From the NCBI RefSeq assembly GCF_007896895.1, contig NZ_VOGW01000177.1, positions 10,002-74,001 of the forward strand: 64,000 nucleotides of DNA. Direction: 5' to 3'. The translations under genes and the position numbers were made by a program. The DNA comes from Streptomyces misionensis (GTDB taxonomy: Bacteria > Actinomycetota > Actinomycetes > Streptomycetales > Streptomycetaceae). Within the stretch, counting starts at the first letter, position 1. The number at the start of each line of letters is the position of its first letter. The notes under the pieces were generated by a model. The model worked only from the letters and a program-made list of their open reading frames with translations. It was not told the origin of the DNA and made no database searches. This document shows positions 7,809 to 15,457 of the stretch, piece after piece.

Positions 7809-9077
7809 TCAGTGCACGGTGGCGGCGCTCTGCGGCGCCTGCCCGCCGAGGACGGTGTTCTCGCCGTGGCGCTGCCACGGACGGGCGATGAGGACGAGGC
7901 ACAGGAACGCGCACCCGAACCCGATGACCATCAGGGCGGCCATGGGCTTGTCGCTGCCGGTGCCCAGCGCGCCGACGACGGGCGCGGCGATGCCGCCGAA
8001 GAGGCACTGCCCGGCGCCGATGACGCCCGAGGCGGCGCCGCCGGCCCGGCGGCCGATCTCCTGGCCGATGGTCATGATGGAGGGGATGGTCAGCCCCATC
8101 GCGAACATGCACAGGAACATGAAGACCAGCGAGGTGGTCAGGGTGTTGCCCGCGGTCACGGCGACGATCGCGTGGCCGGCCGAGGCCACCAGGCCGACGG
8201 TGACGCCGATGGTGAGCAGCCGGTTCAGCCCGGCCTTGGCGGCGAGGTTGCCGACCATCGCGCCGCCGATCAGGATGCCGACCGCGGTGACCGCGAAGGA
8301 CAGGCTGTACTTGGTCGCCGACAGCTTGTAGACGTCCTGGAAGACGAAGCTGGAGCCGGAGATGTACGAGAACAGGGCGACGTTGGCGAAGGAGAACACC
8401 AGTACGTAGCCGAGGAACGGGCGCTCGGCGAGCAGGCCCCGCATGGACCGGAACGCCGTCGCGACGCCGCCGGAGTGGCGCCGCTCGGGCGGGAGGGACT
8501 CCGGCAGGGCGGCGGCGACCGCGATCAGCAGGACCACGCTGAGGGCGGCCAGGACGACGAACAGGGCCCGCCAGGAGAAGACGTTGGTGATCAGACCGCC
8601 GAGCACGGGCGCGATGATCGGGGCCACGGCGAAGATGACCGACAGGATCGAGAACCGCTTCGCCGCCTCCTGGCCCCGGTACCAGTCGCCGACCACGGCG
8701 CGGGCGAGGACCATGCCGGCCGAGCCGGAGACGCCCTCCAGGACGCGGGCCGCATTCAGCAGTTCCGTGCTGGTGGCGACGGCACACAGCACCGAGAACA
8801 CGGCGAACAGCGCGGAGCCCCACATCAGCAGCCTGCGGCGGCCGGTGGAGTCGCTGACCGGGCCGATCAGGAGCTGTCCGACCAGCATGCCCAGCAGGTA
8901 GGCCGTCAGGCTCAGCTGGATGCTGGAATCGGCGGCGTGCAGGTCGCGGCCCATGTCCGGGAACGCCGGTAAGAGCATGTCGGTGGCCAGGGGAGTGATC
9001 GCGGTCAGCGACGCCAGCAGCAGGATCACGGCCCCGCCCCGGGCCGGAGGCGTGCCGTGGAGCGGACGAGCTTGCAT
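7809..9077 (-). CDS. Bcr/CflA-family MFS efflux transporter
   Basis: A 422-residue major facilitator with about 12 hydrophobic segments. Motif A is GQLLIGPVSDSTGRRRLL after the second helix, and DMLLPAFPDMGRDL follows TM1, both typical of the Bcr/CflA drug resistance subfamily (proton-coupled export). It lies 42 bp downstream of the monooxygenase start on the same strand and diverges from the MarR gene. It is probably the product exporter or self-resistance pump of the island. Confidence 0.87.
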   Translation of the reverse strand: MQARPLHGTPPARGGAVILLLASLTAITPLATDMLLPAFPDMGRDLHAADSSIQLSLTAYLLGMLVGQLLIGPVSDSTGRRRLLMWGSALFAVFSVLCAVATSTELLNAARVLEGVSGSAGMVLARAVVGDWYRGQEAAKRFSILSVIFAVAPIIAPVLGGLITNVFSWRALFVVLAALSVVLLIAVAAALPESLPPERRHSGGVATAFRSMRGLLAERPFLGYVLVFSFANVALFSYISGSSFVFQDVYKLSATKYSLSFAVTAVGILIGGAMVGNLAAKAGLNRLLTIGVTVGLVASAGHAIVAVTAGNTLTTSLVFMFLCMFAMGLTIPSIMTIGQEIGRRAGGAASGVIGAGQCLFGGIAAPVVGALGTGSDKPMAALMVIGFGCAFLCLVLIARPWQRHGENTVLGGQAPQSAATVH

Positions 9078-9185
9078 CCGACGAGCCTTTCGTGGTGTGG
9101 GTTGCCGGTCCCGCGGGCCGCCGGTTCTCGGTCGGCCCCGAGATAGTTACACTATGGTTCAGTGATTAACAATATGGAGGTCTCT
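9078..9185. promoter_or_regulatory. Divergent MFS/MarR promoter region
   Basis: This 108-bp spacer has an AT-rich core at about 9143-9173, unusual in this GC-rich window. An imperfect inverted repeat, GTTACACT followed by AGTGATTAAC, lies across it and is a plausible MarR operator. GGAGG at 9176-9180 is the ribosome site for the MarR start at 9186. Confidence 0.5.
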
Positions 9186-9707
9186 GTGATCCCGTCCACC
9201 CCCAGCGACCAAGTCACCCTGTGGTGGCGGCAGGCCCGTCCGGATCTCGACACCCATTCCATGGATGTCTTCGGACGCCTGCGCCGCCTCCAGGTCCTGG
9301 TGGAACTGGAGGCCTCCACGACCCTCGCCGGAGTCCAGCTCACCTCGAGCGAACTCGACGTGATGGTCACCCTGCGGCACGCCGACACACCGCTCATCGC
9401 CCGCAACATCGCCGCCCTGCGCGGCTGTTCGCGCGCCGCGATGAGCAACATCCTCGCCAAGATGGAGAAGCGCGGCCTCGTCGTGCGGGAGCCCAACCCC
9501 GCCGACCGCCGCGCCGTCCTGGTGCGCCTCACCGACGCCGGGGAGCAGCTGACGGATACCGTCTTCCCCAAGCGCCTCGCCCTGGAGGCGGACCTTCTCT
9601 CCCAGCTTTCCGAAGCCGAGCAGCACCAGGTCGCCGACGCCCTGGACCTGCTCGTGAACGCGATGCTGCGCCGTTCACCGCTGCCTCCGGACCCGGAGGC
9701 GGTCTAG
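9186..9707 (+). CDS. MarR-family transcriptional regulator
   Basis: A 173-residue winged-helix regulator. The recognition region NIAALRGCSRAAMSNILAKMEKRGLV and the wing REPNPADRRAVLVRLTDAG are typical. The GTG at 9186 is chosen because GGAGG lies five bases upstream. An upstream GTG (9162) and ATG (9174) overlap that ribosome site. It is divergent from the Bcr/CflA pump, which it most likely represses, with a phenolic or cluster-related ligand (inference). Confidence 0.85.
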   Translation: MIPSTPSDQVTLWWRQARPDLDTHSMDVFGRLRRLQVLVELEASTTLAGVQLTSSELDVMVTLRHADTPLIARNIAALRGCSRAAMSNILAKMEKRGLVVREPNPADRRAVLVRLTDAGEQLTDTVFPKRLALEADLLSQLSEAEQHQVADALDLLVNAMLRRSPLPPDPEAV

Positions 9708-9717
9708 GTACGCAGAC

Positions 9718-9745
9718 GGCGGCGCCCCCCTGGCGGGGTGCCGCC
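9718..9745 (+). terminator. Hairpin terminator after marR
   Basis: An 11-bp stem (GGCGGCGCCCC against GGGGTGCCGCC, one wobble) with a 6-base loop, 10 bases after the MarR stop. Confidence 0.6.
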
Positions 9746-9776
9746 TCTGACGCAACAGCACAACGGGGGAAACACT

Positions 9777-10676
9777 GTGCGACGCGATCTCGACATACGT
9801 CCGTTACGCACGCTCGTCACCATCGTGGACGTCGGAGGCTTCCGCCGGGCCTCCCGGGTCCTCAGCATCTCCCAGCCCGCGGTCAGCCAGCACATCCGCC
9901 GCCTGGACGCCCTGATCGGGGAGCCCGTCTTCCGCGAGACCGGACCGAGCCTGGTCCTGTCCGCCGGCGGCGAGGAACTGCTGCGCTTCGCCCGTCAGCT
10001 CGTGCGCACCAACGACGAACTCGTCACCCGGCTGTCCGCCCACCGCTCCACCGGACGCCTGGCGCTCGGCGTCTGCGAGACCCTGGTCGGCGTGATCCCG
10101 ACCCTGCTCGCCGAGCTGAAGGCCCATGTCTCCCTGGTGGACACGAGCGTGCTCGCGGGACCGGGCGACGAGCTGACCGACCAGCTCGCCGAGGGTGCCA
10201 TCGACATGCTCCTCAAGGTCGGGGAGCCCGGCAAGGACGCGGACCGGGTCATCGGCGCCATCGAGTGCGCCTGGTTCGGCGAGAGGGCCCTGCTCGACGA
10301 CGCCTCCCTGCCCCTCGCCGTCTTCGCGGGCCGCACCACGCCGCTGCGGCAGCTCGCCGAGGAGACCCTCACCTGCGCGTCCCGCCCCTGGCACGTGGTC
10401 TACAAGGGGGTCGGCGTGGAGGACGTCGTCGGCGTCTGCCGGTCCGGCGTCGGCGTCAGCCTGCTGTTCGCCGCGGCCGAGGACCGCTGGAACCTGCCCG
10501 TCGTCCCGCGTGGGCGGCTGCCCGAGCCCGCCCGGCATCTGCCGGTGATCGTCGCCGCGGGGCCGCGGCTCGCGCCCGGGCTCGCCGGCCAGGCGCGGGA
10601 GGCCGTCGAGGAGGCGATGGGCGACTACACCTGCACGGCCGCGGAACCGGGCCACATGGCCAGGCGGGCGTCCTGA
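9777..10676 (+). CDS. LysR-family transcriptional regulator
   Basis: A 299-residue LysR-type regulator. The N-terminal helix-turn-helix is FRRASRVLSISQPAVSQHIRRLDALIGEPVFRE (quoted here only as a motif at residues ~23-55), followed by an effector-binding domain. The GTG start at 9777 has GGGGGA upstream. It is the last gene of the island and converges on nucS with a 7-bp gap. It is the best candidate activator of the lyase and reductase operons, whose shared spacer carries palindromes. Confidence 0.85.
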   Translation: MRRDLDIRPLRTLVTIVDVGGFRRASRVLSISQPAVSQHIRRLDALIGEPVFRETGPSLVLSAGGEELLRFARQLVRTNDELVTRLSAHRSTGRLALGVCETLVGVIPTLLAELKAHVSLVDTSVLAGPGDELTDQLAEGAIDMLLKVGEPGKDADRVIGAIECAWFGERALLDDASLPLAVFAGRTTPLRQLAEETLTCASRPWHVVYKGVGVEDVVGVCRSGVGVSLLFAAAEDRWNLPVVPRGRLPEPARHLPVIVAAGPRLAPGLAGQAREAVEEAMGDYTCTAAEPGHMARRAS

Positions 10677-10683
10677 AGCCGTA

Positions 10684-11355
10684 CTAGAACAGCCTCAGCT
10701 TGTCGTCCTCGATGCCGCGCAGGGCGTCGTAGTCCATGATGTGGCAGTCGATGCCCCGGTCGGTGGCGAGCACCCGCGCCTGGGGCTTGATCTCCTGGGC
10801 GGCGAAGATCCCGCGGACCGGGGCGAGGTGCGGGTCGCGGTTCAACAGGTCGAGATACCGGGTGAGTTGCTCCACGCCGTCGATCTCGCCCCGGCGCTTG
10901 ATCTCGATCGCGACCGTCTGCCCGCTCGCGTCCCGGCACAGGATGTCCACCGGGCCGATGGCCGTCATGTACTCGCGGCGGATGAGCGTGTAGCCCTCGC
11001 CGAGCGTCTCGATGCGGTCGGCGAGCAGCTCCTGGAGGTGCGCTTCCACGCCGTCCTTGATCAGACCGGGGTCCACGCCCAGTTCGTGCGAGGAGTCGTG
11101 GAGGATCTCCTCCATCGTGATGATCAGTTTCTCGCCCGCCTTGTTGACGACGGTCCACACGCCCTCGTCGGCGCCCGTGCCCTCCTTCAGCGTGCAGGGC
11201 GGCGACATCCAGTTGAGGGGCTTGTAGGCCCGGTCGTCGGCGTGGATGGAGACGCTGCCGTCCGCCTTGACCAGGATCAGGCGCGGCGCCGAGGGGAGGT
11301 GGGCGGTGAGCCGGCCGGCGTAGTCGACCGAGCACCGGGCAATGACGAGACGCAT
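10684..11355 (-). CDS. nucS: Endonuclease NucS
   Basis: A 223-residue mismatch-specific endonuclease of the actinobacterial non-canonical mismatch repair pathway, which acts with the beta clamp. The N-terminal beta domain begins [16 protein letters not shown]. The C-terminal nuclease domain carries [12 protein letters not shown] and [21 protein letters not shown], with the Asp and Glu-x-Lys of the restriction-endonuclease-like active site. The last residues, DDKLRLF, resemble a clamp-binding tail. Its place before the small gene at 11642 matches other Streptomyces. It marks the return from the accessory island to core chromosome. Confidence 0.93.
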   Translation of the reverse strand: MRLVIARCSVDYAGRLTAHLPSAPRLILVKADGSVSIHADDRAYKPLNWMSPPCTLKEGTGADEGVWTVVNKAGEKLIITMEEILHDSSHELGVDPGLIKDGVEAHLQELLADRIETLGEGYTLIRREYMTAIGPVDILCRDASGQTVAIEIKRRGEIDGVEQLTRYLDLLNRDPHLAPVRGIFAAQEIKPQARVLATDRGIDCHIMDYDALRGIEDDKLRLF

Positions 11356-11641
11356 GGTCCGCAACGCTACTCGACACCCGTCGCCCCACGCGATTCGCAG
11401 GTCCCGCCGGTAGCGGATCGCCCCACTTGCCCCTGCTTTGTCCCTGGAAACTCTTGTTCGTCCTTGGCCGATTGTGGGCACAACCCGACCGTTCCATATA
11501 CCCATTCTGGTGGTGTGGTCACCGACCGTTGCCTACCGTAGGAACGGGAGGTCGCGGTCCATGTACTCAGCGTGTTTGACGGCCGAACTCCCTTTGTCCG
11601 TCCGGCAACCCCTGTTCATCGGGGGTGCGAGAGGAGAACCC

Positions 11642-12034
11642 ATGTCGCTCGACGTCTCACCGGCCCTACTCGAAGCGGCCGAGCGAGGCGAGGTCGACGA
11701 AGCAGAATTCGTCGACTGCGTCCGGACCTCCCTGCCCTACGCGTGGGAGATGATCAGCTCCCTGGTGGCCCAGCTGAAGGTGGACGGCGGGCCCTTCGCC
11801 GACAACCAGACGCCGCCGCCGGACGAGCAGGCGCGCGGCCAGTTGCTGCGTGCGCTCGCCAGTGACGCCATCCGCGGCGCGCTGCAACGGCACTTCGGTG
11901 TGCGGCTTGCCTTCCAGAACTGCCACCGGGTGGCGGTGTTCCCGCTGGACCCCTCGGTGGACGAGAGGCTGGCCCGGTTCACCTCGGTGCGGGCCCAGCT
12001 GCTCAACCAGTCGCCGGAACTCCGGGACTGCTGA
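11642..12034 (+). CDS. Conserved Streptomyces protein of unknown function
   Basis: A 130-residue acidic soluble protein starting MSLDVSPALLEAAERGEVDE. No catalytic motif was recognised. A two-cysteine pattern (FVDCVRTS, FQNCHRV, terminal RDC) is noted. GAGAGGAGAACCC is a strong ribosome site before the ATG at 11642. It follows nucS divergently and has a close homologue in the same position in S. coelicolor, by memory. Confidence 0.8.
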   Translation: MSLDVSPALLEAAERGEVDEAEFVDCVRTSLPYAWEMISSLVAQLKVDGGPFADNQTPPPDEQARGQLLRALASDAIRGALQRHFGVRLAFQNCHRVAVFPLDPSVDERLARFTSVRAQLLNQSPELRDC

Positions 12035-12071
12035 CCCGCGGCTCCGGCACGTCCGGGGCAGCGCGTCGCCT

Positions 12072-12123
12072 GCTTGCCGCTCCACCCGCGGGAGGTGCAT
12101 CCGGTGCTGGGGCGGCAAGCCCC
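12072..12123. terminator. Overlapping hairpins between converging genes
   Basis: A 9-bp repeat (GCTTGCCGC at 12072-12080, GCGGCAAGC at 12112-12120) encloses a 31-base loop. A competing hairpin, GGGGC-GGCAA-GCCCC, occupies 12109-12123. The two share bases and are mutually exclusive. The position between converging stops suggests bidirectional termination. Confidence 0.5.
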
Positions 12124-12156
12124 CCAGGCGGCTCGCCCCTTGTCCACGTCCGTCGG

Positions 12157-13185
12157 TCAGCGCAGCCCGGGCAGCACCTCGGCGCCCAGGCGGCGCAGCG
12201 TCTCCTCCGTCGCCGCGAGATCGCCCGAGCCCTCGACCAGCAGGGCGAAGCGGGAGATGCCCGTGCGCTCCGCCGTGGCCGCGAGCCGGTCGCCGGCCAG
12301 CCGCGGGGTGCCCACCGGGTGCAGCCCGCAGAGCAGTTCCGTGTAGGCGTGCGGATCGCGCATCACGCGCCTGCGGCCGTCGACCGTCACATGCGCGTCG
12401 AGCCCCTGTTTCAGCCAACCCGGCATCGCCTTCAGCAGGGTCTCCACCGCGTCCTGCCGGCGGTCGGCGAGCTGGCAGACCCCGGCCGCGACATGTCCGG
12501 CGTCCGCGATCTCCTCGGGTGGCCGGCCCGCCGCGCGGGCGCAGCGCCGCCACAGGGCGACCATCTCGGCTTTCTCCTCGTCCCCCGCGTGCATCCCGAG
12601 CAGCATCGGCAGCCCGCGCTCGGCGGCCAGCCGCACGGTCGCCGGGGAGGTGCAGGCGACGACGACCTCGGGGCCCGGGGCGTCGGTCAGCGCCTCGGCG
12701 GGGCGGGGTACGACCGGGACCTCGCGGAAGCTGAACCGCTCGCCGCAGGCCGCCACGGCCGGCTCGCGCAGCCAGCGCAGCAGCAGATCGAGCGACTCCG
12801 GGAACCCGTGTTCGTACGCGTCCAGTCCCTTGCCGAACACCTCCAGGTCCACCCAGGGGCCGCCGCGGCCCACCCCGAGGGTGAACCGCCCGCCGCTCGT
12901 CAGGTGCAGCAGCGCGGCCTGCTCGCCCAGGGCGACCGGGTGGGCGGTGGGCAGTACGCTGACCGCCGTGCCCACCCGGATGCGGCGGGTGCGGCCGAGC
13001 AGCAGGGCGGCCAGGGTGACGGCCGACGGACAGGTGCCGTACGGCACGAAGTGGTGCTCGGCCAGCCAGACCGAGTCGAGACCGGCCTCCTCGGCGACCT
13101 CCGCCGAGCGGACCGCCCGGTGCAGTGCCTCCCCCTGGCCCTGGCCCGGGAACTGGGCGCCCAGCACAAAGCTTCCTACGTACAT
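12157..13185 (-). CDS. Luciferase-like (LLM class) flavin-dependent oxidoreductase
   Basis: A 342-residue bacterial-luciferase-fold monooxygenase expected to use reduced FMN or F420. The family features are WLAEHHFVPYG, the barrel strand RIRVGTAVSVLPTAHPVALGEQAALL and GRFTLGVGRGG. The ATG start at 13185 has GCGGGA about nine bases upstream. The substrate is unknown. It stands alone, divergent from the small zinc-binding-type gene. Confidence 0.82.
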   Translation of the reverse strand: MYVGSFVLGAQFPGQGQGEALHRAVRSAEVAEEAGLDSVWLAEHHFVPYGTCPSAVTLAALLLGRTRRIRVGTAVSVLPTAHPVALGEQAALLHLTSGGRFTLGVGRGGPWVDLEVFGKGLDAYEHGFPESLDLLLRWLREPAVAACGERFSFREVPVVPRPAEALTDAPGPEVVVACTSPATVRLAAERGLPMLLGMHAGDEEKAEMVALWRRCARAAGRPPEEIADAGHVAAGVCQLADRRQDAVETLLKAMPGWLKQGLDAHVTVDGRRRVMRDPHAYTELLCGLHPVGTPRLAGDRLAATAERTGISRFALLVEGSGDLAATEETLRRLGAEVLPGLR

Positions 13186-13404
13186 CGCGTTTCCCGCTTC
13201 CTCGGCTCCGACCCGAGCTCCCCACCGGCATAACCGTCTGACACGTGCGCAGGACACGGCCCGGTGGGGTAATTGACGGATTGTCTGCAGAATCCGCCGT
13301 CCCACAGGGGGACTTGCGCCGGTTGGCACCCTTCGCGTACCCCGGTCGGCGGCGCGTAGGCTGGGCGCAGTCCTTGCTTGCCGCCGAGCCCCGAGAGGTG
13401 TCCC

Positions 13405-13737
13405 GTGTCCCCGCGCCGCAACCGACCGAAGGCCGCCGGCTCGTCCGGCCCCAGCGCCGAGGACGACCGCACCGGCCGGTACGGCGGCTTCCAGTCCACG
13501 GAGCGCTGGCAGGGCGAGGAGTGGAGCGTGCGCCATGTCGCGGGCGCGAGCGCCGAGGGCAAGACCTACCGCTGCCCCGGCTGCGACCAGCTGATCCCCT
13601 CCGCCGTCCCGCACGTGGTCGCCTGGCCCGACCACGCGGGCGTGGACGACCGCCGCCACTGGCACAAGGCCTGCTGGAACGCGAAGGACCGCCGCACCAC
13701 GCGGGTGCAGCGGTCCCGTAACGCGCCGAGGTTCTAG
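13405..13737 (+). CDS. Small putative zinc-binding protein
   Basis: A 110-residue basic protein. A likely zinc site is formed by CPGC (YRCPGCDQLIP) and the later HWHKACW, with His in VPHVVAW. The N-terminus is Arg/Lys-rich, suggesting nucleic acid contact. Homologues are often labelled ATP/GTP-binding without any P-loop; none is visible here. The GTG start at 13405 follows GAGAGG. Confidence 0.75.
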   Translation: MSPRRNRPKAAGSSGPSAEDDRTGRYGGFQSTERWQGEEWSVRHVAGASAEGKTYRCPGCDQLIPSAVPHVVAWPDHAGVDDRRHWHKACWNAKDRRTTRVQRSRNAPRF

Positions 13738-13755
13738 CGTTCCGGCGGGCGGGGC

Positions 13756-14598
13756 TCAGACGTCCCGGGCGCGCAGCAGGGCGTACGCGCCGGCGCCGGC
13801 CACCGCGGTCAGCCCCAGCATGATCCACAGCGGGTCCCAGCCGGTGGGTCCGGAGCTGCTGATGGCGTTGTCGTAGAAGACGCTGAGCTGGCTCGGGAAC
13901 GAGTACTCGAACAGGAAGTTGCGCACCGAGCGCAGCGAGTCCGTGGCCATGAACAGCGCGAGCACCAGCGGGGCGAGCACCAGGCCGATCATGATGGTGA
14001 TGCCGCCCGCGGAGTGCCGGATCATGGAGCCGACCAGCAGCGCGAGCAGACCGAGCAGGGCGATGTAGAGGCTGACGCCGAGGGTGGCCTTGGCCCAGTC
14101 CCCGCCCGAGGGCGTGCGCGCGCCGCTGCCGGACAGCATGGACGCCTGGACCATGGCCACGAAGGTGGTCGACACCAGGGTCACGACGAAGGCGACCACG
14201 AAGAACACGATCGCCTTGGCGGCCAGCACCCGGCCCCGGCTCGGGCACGCCGTCATCGTCGTACGGATCATCCCGGTGCCGTACTCCGACGCGGTGGTCA
14301 GCACGCCCAGGGTGATGACGCACATATTGCCGACGAGCAGCCCGAAGAACCCGAAGGAGAGCGGGTTGGTGCCGTGCAGCGAGGCCTCGTCGGTGTTCTC
14401 GCTCACCAGCGCCCCGGCCAGCAGGCCGATGCCGACGACCAGGACCACGAAGACGCCGAGCGTCCAGATCGTGGAGCGGACGGACCTGATCTTCGTCCAC
14501 TCGGAGGTCACCGCGTGCCCCAGGTGCGTGCGCACGACGGGGATCGGCGAGGTGTAGCCGGGGTACGAGCCGCCGTGCGCCGCCTGCCGGTCGGGCGC
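13756..14598 (-). pseudogene. ABC transporter permease lacking its 5' end
   Basis: About 280 codons of an ABC-2-type permease, with about six hydrophobic segments from WTLGVFVVLVVGIGLLAG to the terminal LLRARDV. The retained N-terminal tail (QAAHGGSYPGYTSPIP) and SEWTKIRSVRSTIWTLG are typical of Streptomyces ABC-2 permeases paired with an ATPase. The reading frame runs without a start straight into filP sequence in another frame at about 14591-14598. The GTG in PVVRTHLG is a possible internal restart without a clear ribosome site. The ATPase expected beside it is absent. This is a truncation, deletion or assembly collapse. Confidence 0.75.
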
Positions 14599-15274
14599 GG
14601 CGCTCGGCGTCGGTGCGCAGCTTCTCCGCCTCCAGGCGCAGCTGCTCGGCGCGGTGCTCGATCTCCGCGAGCCGCTTCTCCGCCTTCTGCTGACGGGAGG
14701 CCAGGTCGCGCTCGGACTGCTCGCGGCGCTTGGCGAGGTTCGTCTCGAAGTCGGCGGCGGCCTGCGCGGCCTTGGCGCGGGTCTCCTCGAAGAGGGCGTC
14801 CGCCTCCTCACGCTTGGACTGGGCGTCCTTCTGCGCGTCGGCGCGCAGCTGGGAGGCCTCGCCCTTGGCCTTCTCGACGATCCGGACGCCCTCGTCCTCG
14901 GCCTTGGCCTTGCGCTCGGCGGCGTAGGACTCGGCGTCGTTGCGGACCTGCTGGGCGGCCGACTCGGCCAGCTCGCGGTGCTGTTCCGCGGCGCGGCGGG
15001 CCTCCTCACGCAGCTCCTTGGCCTCTTCCTCGGCCAGGCGCAGGATCTTCTCGACCCGGGCGCCGAGACCCGCGTACGACGGCTCGGCGTCGCTGACCTG
15101 GGCCTGGGCGTTCTGCGTCTCGAGGTGCAGCTCCTCGATCCGCTTTTCCAGGGCGGTGATACGGGCGTTGGCCTGGTCACGTTGGGAGACGAGGTTGGAG
15201 ATACGTTCGTCCACCTGAGCGCGGTCGTACCCACGCCGCACAAGCTCGAAGCCGTAGGGGGAAGTGTCGCTCAT
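14591..15274 (-). pseudogene. filP: FilP intermediate-filament-like protein, 3' truncated
   Basis: FilP forms cytoplasmic coiled-coil filaments near growing hyphal tips and works with Scy and DivIVA. The ATG start and the conserved N-terminus MSDTSPYGFELVRRGYDRAQ are present, then heptad-type coiled coil to Arg228 (KLRTDAERRAR). S. coelicolor FilP, from memory, is about 310 residues and continues with RQTVETAQ. Here the sequence changes abruptly to the N-terminal tail of the neighbouring permease in a different frame. Roughly 80 C-terminal residues are lost. The FilP frame happens to stay open for ~970 more codons, but that extension is a shadow of other genes. Confidence 0.8.
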
Positions 15275-15457
15275 GGGGTTCCTGTCAAATGAGACCGGTG
15301 AGGTGATAGGGGGAATCCTAGGCGCCGAAGCGGTGTGTCATCGAGCGGATACGTGTTTGATCTGGAGAATGACACCTCTTTTGAGTGGCTGACCGCAGGA
15401 GGGCTTGCCAACGAGCAGGGCAAAGCCCCCAGTCGACACCCGAACACCCCTCGGATG

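Noticed and set aside
11666-15274. A 1202-residue protein starting with FilP
   Set aside because: Only the first 228 codons are FilP. The rest runs in the wrong frame through the permease and neighbouring genes.
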